The notes below the pieces were generated by a model. It worked only from the letters and a program-made list of their open reading frames with translations, did no database searches and was not told the origin of the DNA. 64,000 nt of DNA from Heliocidaris erythrogramma (lineage: Eukaryota > Echinodermata > Echinoidea > Camarodonta > Echinometridae). Both the position numbers and the translations under genes were made by a program. The DNA lies in assembly GCA_025617745.1 (NCBI GenBank), contig CM046853.1, forward strand, positions 3,964,873 to 4,028,872. The letters are read 5' to 3'. Positions 9,423 through 21,300 of the stretch are shown in pieces (within the stretch, counting starts at the first letter, position 1; each line of letters starts with the position of its first letter).

Positions 9423-12301
9423 ATGGAAGAGCTGTTTCTGTCGTCCTTGAATGTTTCTCACATAAATATACGATCTTTAAACAGAAATTATAATGCATTT
9501 AGAGAATTGTATGAAGACGAATTCAAATCCAAATTCAATATAATAGGTTTATCAGAAGTATGGAACGTAAGAGAACCTAATCAATTCAACATGACCGGTT
9601 ATAATCTAGAGTTACAATGTAGGACTAATCAGAGAGGGTGAGGAGTGGGAGTTTATATCCATTCTTCTTTAACTTATTCTAGGATTCCCACTTTGTCTTT
9701 GAATAATGCTGAATCTTTATGGATGCAAGTGTATATACAAAATACTAAAATAACTGTCGGTGTCATTTATAGAAAACCCGATAGCAATTTTGAAGATTTC
9801 AAAGCTGAATTTATTTCATTACTACAGAATATGAATCTAGATAGAAATCGTTGTATAATTCTAGGGGATTTCAACATTAACCTCTTGACTGGTAATGAGA
9901 AAACAAATGATTTTTTATACATGACAGAATGTTTTGGTATGCGCCAATTAATCTCTAGCCCAACTAGAATTTCTAACACAAGCTCGTCACTTATTGACCA
10001 TATATATTCAAACATTTCCTCTTATCATATCCAGTCGGGATGTATTGAAGTTGGTATCTCTGACCACTTACCTGTATATGGTATATTTGACAATTTTGCA
10101 AGTACAACAAAGAAGAAAACCTTTACCTACAGAAACTATCGAAAATTTTCATTAGAATCTTTTCGTGATGAATTAAATGATGTCCAATGGCTAGATGTAT
10201 ATGAATGCACAGATCCAAATGAAGCATATAATAAATTTCTCACGCTCTTTTTGAATATCTGTGATAAACATGCTCCGATTGAAACTAAAAGTGCAGTAAG
10301 CAAAAAGAATTCAAAACCGTGGATCACACGAGCTATCAAAAAATCAATTTCAAAAAGACACAAACTGTACTCCAACGTTTTGAAATCACATTATGAGAAA
10401 GTATCTGTAGAAAAGTATAAAAGATACAGGAATATCCTAACCACAGTATTAAGAAGTGCAAAACAAATGTATTTCAATGAATTGTTTGAAAGGGACAAAA
10501 CCAATTCTAAAAAGACCTGGAAACACATAAATAATTTATTAGACAAAAGAAACACTTCTAAAAAAGATACTAAAGTGTTTGAACTATGTAAAGTTGATTC
10601 CGATGGTGCAATTAACACTGTTACTGAACCAACAGATATTGCCAATGTCTTTAATGATTTTTTTGTAAATGTTGGTCAAAAGTTAGCAAAAAAAATTAAG
10701 GATTCTAACCTTACTTACGACCACTACTTGGGTACCCGCCAAAGCAGTACGTTTTTCTTTTCACCAATTACTAATTCAGAAATTAGGGATACAATTCTAA
10801 ATTTAGACCAAAACAAAGCATGTGGATATGACGATTTGCCAGCCAAGCTTTTAGTTGCGGCTGTTGATTTTGTTAGTGAACCCCTTTCTTATATCTTAAA
10901 CACATCTTTTACATCCGGTATCTTTCCGGATAGATTAAAGATAGCAAGTGTGACTCCCATTTTCAAAAAAGGAACAAAAAAATTTACCTGGCAACTATAG
11001 ACCTATTTCTATCCTACCAATTATTAGCAAGGTATTTGAAAAATTAGTGAATAGCCGACTAATGAAATTCTTAGAAAAGAATGGTATTCTCTACCAACAT
11101 CAATATGGATTTAGACATGGTTTATAGTACTAAACTTTCATTAGTAAATTTGCTGAATCAAATTACCCAGCATACAGATAATGGTTCAGTTACAGTCGGT
11201 GTATTTATTGATTTTGCCAAAGCCTTTGATACCATTGATCATTCTATACTTGAGAAGAAATTAAATCATTACGGTATACGTGGAATAAGCTTACAGTGGT
11301 TTAAGAATTACTTATCACATAGATATCAGTTTGTATGTTATGATGGTATAAAGTCTACCAGAAAGAAAATAGAATGTGGAATTCCACAGGGATCAGTTCT
11401 GGGGCCGACTTTATTTCTCCTTTACATCAATGACCTACCGAATTCCTCGACATATTTTAACTTTCGTTTGTTTGCTGATGATTCAAATTTATTTCACACT
11501 TTCCATCCAGGAGAGAGCAGTATTGATTTATCAGCAATCAGTAGAAAATTAATGGATATCTCAGCATGGTGCAGTACACACAAATTGACAATTAATATTG
11601 ATAAAACTAATTATATTTTATTTAGAAATAAAAGAAGAAAATACACATTATCTGGTCATCTGTCCATTGATGACAAAAACATACAATCTGTTGATTCTGC
11701 ATCCTTTATTGGAATTTGCATTGACCAAAACCTAGATTGGAAAAAGCACATAAGCAACGTCTGCAAAACGATAAGCAAGAAAATTGGAATATTATATAGG
11801 ATACGCCATTTTGTTTCAAAGAAAATATTAACAATGTTATATAATGCTTTTATTCTGCCTCACATTATTTATGGATTAGAAGTTTGGGGAGCTGCAAACA
11901 AAACATTTTTAAATCCTTTATTGATCCTTCAAAAACGAACTGTACGAATGATATCTTTCAAAGGTTTATGGCACCACACAGCTGAGTTATTCATTAATTT
12001 ACAGATTCTAGATATATTTAAACAATATAGATATGTAATCGGAATGCTTATATTTGATCTCATAAATGATCGACTGCCTCATAAATTTTCAGATTATTTT
12101 TCATTTATCAATTATTCTTATCAAACACGATGTAGGGAAAATTGTAACCTCAAAGTAATACAAATTAGAACAAATGTGGGGAAACAATCTATTTCATATT
12201 CAGGCCCTATTACTTGGAATCAGCTGCCAACAGGTTTAAGAAGTATAAATTCCAGAAGATCATTTCGTAGACAATTAAAAAAGATAATCCTCTGTCAATG
12301 A
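9423..12301 (+). pseudogene. Non-LTR retrotransposon ORF2 (endonuclease-reverse transcriptase), broken
   Basis: The N-terminal endonuclease shows its ordered motifs: SHINIRSL, IIGLSEVW, GVGVYI, ILGDFNI, LIDHIYSN and SDHLPVYG. The RT follows, with QNKACGYDDLP, RPISILP, KAFDTIDH, GIPQGSVLGP and the catalytic LFADDSN box. A C-terminal region with KRTVRMI and TWNQLP lies downstream. There is a TGA at 9639-9641 inside R-G-*-G-V-G-V-Y-I. There is an extra base in the A run at 10976-10982, and another in TTT at 11121-11123 between GFRHG and YSTKLS. The endonuclease nicks target DNA and the RT primes on the nick. This copy cannot make the full polyprotein. Confidence 0.87.
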
Positions 12302-12583
12302 ATTTCAACTATATATGAATAACAAAAAAGTAATTAGTATTAATGCTTTTTCATGTAAATATTGTAAATTGTAAATATATGTATCAATCGTAAATTGTAA
12401 ATATGTTTGAATGTAAAATGATTAACATGTATAATAGTGATAATGGGCTAACCTCGATTAGCATTATGCTATTTTGTTAGCTCATTTTACCAAAGTATTT
12501 CGATCTGTATTTATGCACTGTATATTCGTTGTATTCTTGTATTCTTGGTAATAAATATTCTATTCTATTCTATTCTATTCTAA

Positions 12584-13625
12584 AGTTACACATGTAACTG
12601 TTGATTTTTTAGTTGATTTTTTAGTTGATTTGTACCCTTTCAGTCTGAAATCAAGTAAACAGTAACTGGATGATCAATAGGACGATAATGATGGATCATA
12701 TTCATCATCATACATGTAGAACATAATTCAGATTCAGCGTGATGAAATTCTGCAGTGAAGACAACTTGATCATGTTCCAATAGAGCAATTTCAAGGGTGC
12801 ATACAAGATGGATACTATAAAGATAATCTGTTTGGAATTGTCATACCTTGTGAGCTGAGAGAAAAGGAGTGAATAAAACAAGATGTACATGTACAAATAT
12901 TCATTGTCTGTGCTTTATTCATGCTTAATAATAATGATAATCAAGTTCTACAAAATTCTTCAATATTTTACATCTTTTGTTGAATAAGAAAAAGCATTAA
13001 ATCAGATATTCCATACTATCCCAAGGCATTCCCGCTATTACAGGTATTACACATTTACATTGCTTAAAAACTTCATCTAAAATAATAGCCATTACACATC
13101 AAATCATACATGTGGTCTGAATTTCAAGCATTGTGTTCGAGTGCATTTTATCAATAGTAAATATGCCATGTAAAAATTCAGTAGAGTAAAACTACATTGT
13201 ATGATTGAGAAAAATACATGTACTTTATACAAGTCCAGGGAATCATAAAATTTTATTCATTTTAAATGAACTTGATAATACAGTTGTTGCCTTTATTCTT
13301 TATTCTACATTATGACAAACAAGCAGAAATTAAAAATATAGGCACAAAGAATGCACTTTTGAAATATATGAAAAAGAAAAACACCTTAAAAGGATAGTGG
13401 GACAATCATAAAGAGGAGAAAATAGAGAGGGAGGGGTGGAGGGAATTTTGTGCATCACTTTGCCAAATGGTCTTTGCTACAACACTAAATATAAGTGATG
13501 TGAATTTTGCAAAAAAGATAAAGCGATTCCTGAATAATCCTTCAATAATGGGAAATAGAAATATATTTTATCAGTTCTTAAAGCTGTAACTACAACAGCT
13601 TTTTGACATTGGAATATAAAAATAC
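12584..13625. other. Non-coding spacer downstream of the retrotransposon
   Basis: No exon-like frame or clear repeat is visible. It is AT-rich and includes a short 'TTTTTTAGTTGA' tandem near 12605. Confidence 0.4.
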
Positions 13626-13904
13626 ATAATAATAATAATAATACATTGCATTTTTAATGCGCTTAATACAAATGTTTCTAAGCGCCAAAGTATTATTACC
13701 CCGGCTGTAGCTAGGCTACCAAATTCGGTGCTCACAGCATTTCAAGGAATAAATTCCTACCGGGTACCCATTTACTACACCTGGGTAGAGAGTGGCAAAT
13801 GTAGATTAATGTCTTGCCAAAGGACATTAGTGCCGCGGCGGGACTCGAACCACAAACCATGAGATCCACAGTCCGGTGACGTATCCACTAGACCACGACA
13901 CCTC
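13626..13904 (-). mobile_element. tRNA-derived SINE
   Basis: Read on the minus strand it begins with a tRNA-like head. The head has an A-box-like GTGGTCTAGTGG and a B-box GGTTCGAGTCC (plus-strand 13840-13855). A conserved central core (ACCCAGGTGTAGTAAATGGG and GGTAGG) follows, and it ends in a (TTA)n tail at 13626-13643. The same core recurs at 59613-59946 and at the right edge of the window. Confidence 0.8.
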
Positions 13905-13926
13905 TACATGTACATGTACCACGTTA

Positions 13927-14176
13927 TTAACCCCTACCATGCCGTGGGCGGCAAATCCCGCCCAAAATTTTGAGTGTTGAACATTTTGTTTAGGCTCAGA
14001 ATGGCTTGAAAAATGTTTCCTCATACAGAAACCTGTGCCATCAGTATAATGTTTATTCTTATGCAATATAACTTTGCCCAGTTTGCTTGAGAAAATACTC
14101 TTTGAAAGTTAATATTTAACTTTTCAAATTCATTTTTGACATTTGCTCAAATGTCTGGTGGCATGAAAGGGTAAAT
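13927..14176. mobile_element. Possible small TIR element (piggyBac-like ends)
   Basis: TTAACCCCTACCATGCC at 13927-13943 is mirrored imperfectly by GGTGGCATGAAAGGGTAAA near 14157-14175. TTAA followed by CCCTTT-like ends resembles piggyBac-type MITEs. The right TTAA is mutated, so the call is tentative. Confidence 0.35.
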
Positions 14177-15174
14177 GTATTAAAAGTGAGCACATCTTTG
14201 GTACCCCATATCTTTTGTTTAAAAACCTGCCTAATGCATGGTCTTATTAATCTTTCTATTCCTCAATAACAATTCCAACAAACACAAACTCAGGGATACA
14301 TAAACTACATCTTAAAGCTCATGTACAGTTTTGGAAGCAAAAAAGAAATTGAAAAGAAACATGTTATTTATAGTCTCATGTTGTTTTCCATGTATCAAAA
14401 GATGTTTGTACGAGATCATTTGGTATTCAATCACTGATTTCCAGTGAACTTTACAGTAAATATCTGTTGGGAACGTTAATATACTGCCGTACGCTAGTAC
14501 CTTTCCACCCCGATGGCTCCCCACACAACAATCTTGAGGCTTCATATGTAGATAGTATGTGTGTCACTGTGTGTAGTTTGTGCATGCGTGTATGGTGTAT
14601 AGTGCACGCTGAAGTTGGGAGTTTATATCTCTGACCTGGCACCTAAATTATTTTTTTGCCTCTCATTTGTTTAATACGCCACTTCAGGATGTGAAATCTT
14701 CACAGCATTTTTGTATTGGTAGTATCTTGCTATTTATCAACAAAAATCCAATAAATCTGACGAAAAGTATTTGAGGGCTTACCAAAACTAAACATTACCT
14801 TTAAGAAAATATACAGTGAATTATGTTATGAAATTGGCTTGACTATATAAAACAAAGCCACAAAACAACATAGTTGGTAAAATTATGAAATACAATGGGA
14901 TGTACGTAACTTCTACAGTATTGTAGGTATAGAATAAAGGTAAGAATATTTTATATAGAACACTATCAAACTAGACATTTCTAGACATGATTCAACATCT
15001 CTTCTGGAGGGAGACATTGCTTTAGATATACGTGTGCTAAACAGTTTCAGGATACAAAGACCTGTGAATGACCTTTGGGTTCTATTTCGAGTCGAGTAAT
15101 CCTGAGCTGTGTCATATCCTTCCATAAAACACACCAGTATTCTATGCATAAAAACAAATTTAAATAGTTGATGC
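14177..15174. other. Twinfilin 3' flank, probably partly 3' UTR
   Basis: No coding exon is seen. On the minus strand this lies directly downstream of the twinfilin stop codon and probably contains its 3' UTR. The plus-strand TTTATT at about 14051 is a candidate poly(A) signal (AATAAA on the minus strand), but no signal stands out as the one used. Confidence 0.35.
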
Positions 15175-15318
15175 CTATTTGTTAGTGACCCTTGATTGAC
15201 CTCTCCTTCCTGCAGGTCCCTGAGGTTTGCTAAACTTTGGCTTGGGGACGAATCTTATAGGATGAACTTCACTGACAAGAAAGTCTTCTGTCAGTTCCTT
15301 ACGATCTTCAATTTCAAT
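15175..15318 (-). CDS. TWF1: Twinfilin exon 8 (C-terminal tail)
   Basis: The exon has 47 codons plus a TAG stop. It contains IEIEDRKELTEDFLVSEVHP and the basic tail KPKFSKPQGPAGRRG. In known twinfilins this tail binds capping protein and phosphoinositides. Confidence 0.93.
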   Translation of the reverse strand: MEIEDRKELTEDFLVSEVHPIRFVPKPKFSKPQGPAGRRGQSRVTNK

Positions 15319-18300
15319 CTGCATGAAAGGGAACACAATTTGCAGGAGTTTAATTAGCACTGATTTATAAGACTGATTTATGTGTAGAGGATAGACTAAA
15401 AAACATGAATACATTTTTTCCATTCTCATAAAAATTCCTACCTTTCTCAATTACATAGAATTTTGCTCAGGCAAACGTAAATTCTAACAATAAAATTACT
15501 GGTTATGTCACAACAATGTAAATTCTGCTTCAGAAATTGTATATTCAAAATTGTCAATCATCTGGATGTAATCTGATAACAGATAATACATGTATACATT
15601 TAGTATTACGCAGGCTTGACCCTAATAAGGCCCGGCTATTTTCATAGTTAGGTAAGAGGCTCTTGGAAGGTAAATTCCCCCTCCCCCCCCCCCCCCTGAC
15701 CAGCGCTTGGAATCCTTACCTTGGCGTCAAACTCAAATCCCATTTTCTCCAAGCTAAAGAGCAGTGGAGCTTTACAGCTAGAGTACAGCATCCTTTCTTT
15801 CACTCGGCATTTGTAGCCAGGCATTGTGTAGATGAAAACTGCATATGAAAGACAAAGCCATATTATACTCGGTCAAATATCACTTCACTTAACGTCGGTC
15901 TATGTTTCTCCATGATTCAACATTTTAAAAAATTATATGTAATTTTAGGTTAGGATGGTTGAAAATGTAAAATTGTCCTGTTTTTCTGATTAAAAAATCC
16001 CACCTTATACATGGGTGAATCTTACATACAGAATTGTACAGTATCCATTAATTTTATTCCCCTACATTTATGAAAATTTATTTTTTCCTGAAGTGCCATA
16101 AGATCTGTAAGATTGCTATTGAAATCAAAATGTCTTACTTTTAAGACTTCACAAAAATCTAATTACAATTAGCCTAATACATTTACTGTAAGAAAAAAAA
16201 ATAGATTATTACCACACCACACAAAAATCATCCAATTTTTTTTCCAAGAATTCCTTCATTTCACAACAAAACCACAGTTATTGTTCATATAATTTTGCTG
16301 TTGTTGGGAAATCAGTTACAACATTAAGCATAATCCACCCTCTCTTACTGTTGCTGTTGATATTGTCTCCTTCGTACGTGTGTGGGAAGACAAAGATATG
16401 ATATCTTGGGCTATCATCAGGCACTCTGGATGGTAAAGAAGCCACAGGTGTGTGTTCACAGCTTGCCAACCTGATAACCTCTGCTTTATCATCTATCAAC
16501 TGTGAAATGAATTATATAACAAATGGTATTATAGCATAATCAGTTCTCTTGTACATGTATTTTTTATTTACACAGGCAGGCAGTTAAAGGAAAATGCTTA
16601 ATATTTAATAATGGAAAAACCAAAGCTTAATTTTAATAAGAACTGTGGAATGGTACAATAAATAACTATCATAACAACACAAACAATGCACAGGATTTCC
16701 ATACCAATGTCCACAATCATAATTTATATAATATTCCTTTCTGTGATAATTTGGACTGATTTCAATCAACTTCAAGTACATTACAAGGTTAGAAAGTATC
16801 ATTTTAGATAACGCAAATTTTCAGAGTATAGACTAGTATAGACAAGTATAGACAAGTACTGACAGTACTTACCAACTGCACATAGGTGTTTTTTAATGCC
16901 AGGACTTCCTTTATCCTTGTTAAGGCAGCCTCCTCTACAGGGAAAGCAAGACCAGGCAATGTCTGACTCTTGGTATCTACACCAATATCAGGTCTGGTTT
17001 CCATTTCCTTCACCATCTTAGCTTCTTCCTCTGCATATGTCAGTGGACCAGGGGTAGCCTTCATCTCTTTGTGTTTCTTGTAGCCTTCCATGGACACCTC
17101 ACTCTGAGAAGTAGAATTTATATGAAGTTTTCTTCAATCCTACTTCAGATTATTTTAATACAATCTGGTGACCAGTTAGTTTTGTAATTCTTGTACTATG
17201 AATATACATGTAACAGTATATAAACTAAAAACTTAGGGGTTGCTCTACCGATACCGTCTACAGGCAGCTCTTGGTATTCGCCTACAAATTGACTCTGATC
17301 GGAGCCAGGTTTGAATCAGTCACGTCTTTCAGATGGTGACTTTAAAGGTCAGTCCCAGACGTAAATAATCATATTTGATACGTTTTTTTTGTTGCTTGCC
17401 AGTCTGTAAAACTCAATACATGCACACACACACACACACACTGTCACAATGACTGAAAAGTTTACTGCAAATTTCATGCAATTCATCAAACTGAAATGTT
17501 TGTAACAGTTCTTTTTGTGTACACTAATACAGTCATATACTCGACTCTGAAGAGCATTTAACCCTTTATAAAGGAAGAATTTTATAAAAAGTGAATGGGA
17601 GGAAATTGAGTCTTTTACCTTTGTTGTGCCAGGAAGTTCCTCATCTATTTGACTTGTCCCTCCAAATGACATCTTCATTGTTGCTTTCGTACTGGCATAC
17701 AACATTTTCTGACGAACCTGAGTTTGGAAAATGGAAATGATAATGCATAATTGTAAGTGCACAACCCACGTACTGTATGTCATGTCTGCTATTTGCTATC
17801 GAAATGGTACATTCATGCAGACAGAATATAGCAAACTAGAAAGGCCTTCAAAGGCGGCAGACCCACGCCTTAGCGGCGCTACAGAGTAGTTGCATTCTTT
17901 CCCTAATCAATTCTTTCCTGTCACTATATTTTATATTTTATATTTTTCTCCTTTTTTCATCGCAATAAAGACTTCCAGATTTGGCATAATCTACTATTTA
18001 ATACATGCATGTAAAATATTATGGTTACTTATTGTTATTATTATGTAATTTGGCACAATGATACTGCATGTGAATATATTTTTTCGTGTATTTTACCTTG
18101 ATTATTGTGAAAAAGGAAGTAATAAAATATTCTTAAAAAAAACAAAAAACTATCCGAACTGAAGTTTCTATAACCGATCATCACCAAAATCTAATCAATT
18201 CTTTCTGTCACTATCCGAACTGAAGTTGGGGTCAAAACTTCAAGGTCACACAGAATTTGCACGGGTCAACCGATCATCACCAAAATCTAATCGATTCTTT

Positions 18301-21300
18301 CCTGTCACTATCCGAACATTCCCTGAAAATTTGGGGCAAATCCGTTCTAGTTATCTTGTACACAAACAAACAAACAAACAAACATACAGAGCCCTTTACA
18401 TAACCCTGCCGATTTCATCGGCGTGGGTAAAAAGATAAAATGGAGTAAATAGGAACATATGTGTGAATAGGAACCAAAGTAGAAAAGTCCTTGGTAATTT
18501 CATTTTCAAAGTAATAATGCAAACTCTTATTCATTTTCATGGTACCATATACCTCTAGCTGTCCAATCATGATTAACACGATGGGAATAATTTGATATTT
18601 AACCCAGTATGGAATATAATATGTCCTAAAATATATTTGAAATTGTAGAGTTTATATATTTTTCCTTCATTTTTATTATTTTTAAAACTATTTCCTGAAG
18701 AACCGGGGCGAACAAGAACAAACTACCTAGCAATTGTTATCTATACTTCCTGATGCCGAAACATACCTAAAGCAACTAAATACATATCACATGTACCACA
18801 GACACAGTATTTTTAGGTGTAGATCGAGGTATGAGCAACAGAAAAGCCTGAAAACGCTATGGCATTCTTAGAATAGTCATTTCTAGGCCCCTTAAAGAGC
18901 CCAGTCTGGCATCGTTGTTCGGCAAATATCATTTGACTCATTCAGTTATTAAATAAATCTAAAGACAATCTACATGTTCCAAATACAATTATCCATTAAG
19001 AAGAACTCATAAAAACCATTACGTTACTCAAAAGTACGAAAATTCAAATACAAGTTTACTGATTCCCCTGACCCTCTTCCTCCAACAACCCGACAGCTAT
19101 TGTTTACTACCAATATTATACATACACATGTACATATATGCAATGCTTATTTTCCCACTATCATTTCTGTAATCAAGCAGCTCTAAAGCCACGATGCAAT
19201 AAATATTAAAACAAATTAGAGTTTCGCTTACACACGGTACCGTTTTGATGCTAATCATGATTTCAAAGATAGACCTTTGTCATTTAAATTTATGATAATG
19301 CATTCTGATTCTTCTGAAAGCATTGCATTTTCAAATACCTGTTTAATCCAAACCCCTTCCCCAATAAATTTACCGTAAGTTTATTGGTATACAAGTAACA
19401 GTTTAAAGCATATATATTAGTTTTACACTCTGTTCATATTCACCCCGATGTTGGGGTGAATACACTGTAGGAACAGTCACAAAATACAAATTAAAATCTA
19501 ATATCGAAGGAATTTCTTTTGTATGTCAACAGAAATGTAACATGAATGGACATTTCATGGCGTTAAAAATTTTTTCTACTAGCAATGTAATGAAAATGTT
19601 GTGAGGCAAAATTTGTCCAAACTGTCCCTATCCACCCTGATTACAGTATATATTTATGAACAATGGATCAATTCATCAGCGCTGCATACATTAAATTCTT
19701 AGATGAACCTGTTTTGAAGTAATGCTGATAAAAATATTAAATGGGAAATGACGAGTCCTCGAGTTCCCACAGATCTGTCTGACCTGCCTAACGATGAAAT
19801 GACTGTGATCCATCTGATCATGTCCTATGACTTGTCTAACGATAGAACAACAACTTGGGGACCTCTCTTGACACTTACTGGACTATCATCTGGGATGAAG
19901 GGGATGAAAAGCCACTTGTATCCTTCTGAATCTTTGGTGTCCTTCCGATACAAGATGTAGCAGGGCATCTTGTCCGCAAGCAATGGCTGTATCAGTGCAT
20001 CATAATGTACGCTCATAGTCAAGGACAATACCATAGCTGTTCAGCTCTTTGACTTGGGCTACTTTCTTGTAAATAAATATAGACATCTATTTCTAATTCA
20101 GACTAATGGGGTGTTGCAAGTTGCAACTGATCGGTACTGACCAATCAAAATCATTGTTGCAAGCGCATCTTCTGGAATGGGCAGACCCTGACCCATTCAG
20201 AATGGTTGTTCTAATTTGCTTTACAATTTGGAATTGATTGCAACTTTCTTGCAACACCCCATTAATTAGATAATCTACAGGTGCCCTTGCAAAGACCTGT
20301 ACTTACTCAGATAAATAGTAATATCTTAAAAAGCTAATCCGATTATAGCAAAAACAAGAAACTTCCATACTAATATTACTTTTTAAGATGTATTGTTATC
20401 TATATTAGGTATTTTAGCGGCGCATTAAAAATGCATATTTTTGTCCACTTGATTTGCGCGTGCAATATCAGGGCATATTTAATGCAACATCAAATTCCCC
20501 ATAGCCTACTGTACTTTTATCAAAGTGCATGCTTGCAGTATTGTATTCGCGTTAATGTGTACAAAAATTAAGGCTTAAACAATGGATAAGCGTGGTAACA
20601 ATTTACGTCACAATTGCTTGGCTCAGATTATACCTGTATGAATAACCTGAAATCAGATCGAGGGACTGACAGGCAAACAGACGTGTTTGTAATTGCTACA
20701 AGATAGGCATATATACATGATACAGGTAATAATAATATTGACTGGCTCTACTTTCGGTGAATATCGAAAATATTGCCTTTAAAAGAACCATATTGCCCTC
20801 GTCTTTGACGAGGGGCAATATGATTCTGTTGCGGACAATATATTCTGATATCCACCTCAAGGCCAGTGAATATTATATGAAATACAAAAATTATACAAGC
20901 AGACTTAGATAACAAAGTGAATTTTGCTGTAATTATCCACATATATCCTATTCTATTAGGAATATTTTACTTGGTACTTTTGTATTAATGATTACAGTCA
21001 ACCTCGTTCAAGTAGACGTCGCATGTGTCGATTAGTCGCTCAAGTCGATGAAAGTCCCAATTTATCCTCGTAGACTTACTGCGTGTATTAATCCTTTGTA
21101 CAAGTCAATGTTTGTAGGTCGAATACTCGCCTAAATCGATCAAATTCTCAGATCAAATGAAAAAACAGGTAATTTACACCGCGCAAGTCGAACTAGACGG
21201 CGATGTGAAATCAGTCATTGTCGAAACTGCCACACGCCGATATTGTTTACAAAAGTTCCCCGACTTGCTGACGTGATCTCCGCGCCCACTCTCGCGCACT

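Larger units (their letters stand above)
8400..12583 (+). mobile_element. Near-full-length non-LTR retrotransposon (Jockey/CR1/L2 superclade)
   Basis: Two ORFs in the expected order lie on the plus strand: an ORF1 with coiled coil and RRM-like region, then an apurinic-type endonuclease plus reverse transcriptase. The element ends in a pentanucleotide tail (ATTCT)n at about 12553-12583, a common tail type in CR1/L2-like groups. The 5' boundary is approximate and I found no clear target duplication. The copy carries one nonsense codon and two single-base frameshifts in ORF2, so it is dead or nearly so but young enough to read without gaps. Exact clade assignment needs an RT phylogeny. Confidence 0.88.
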
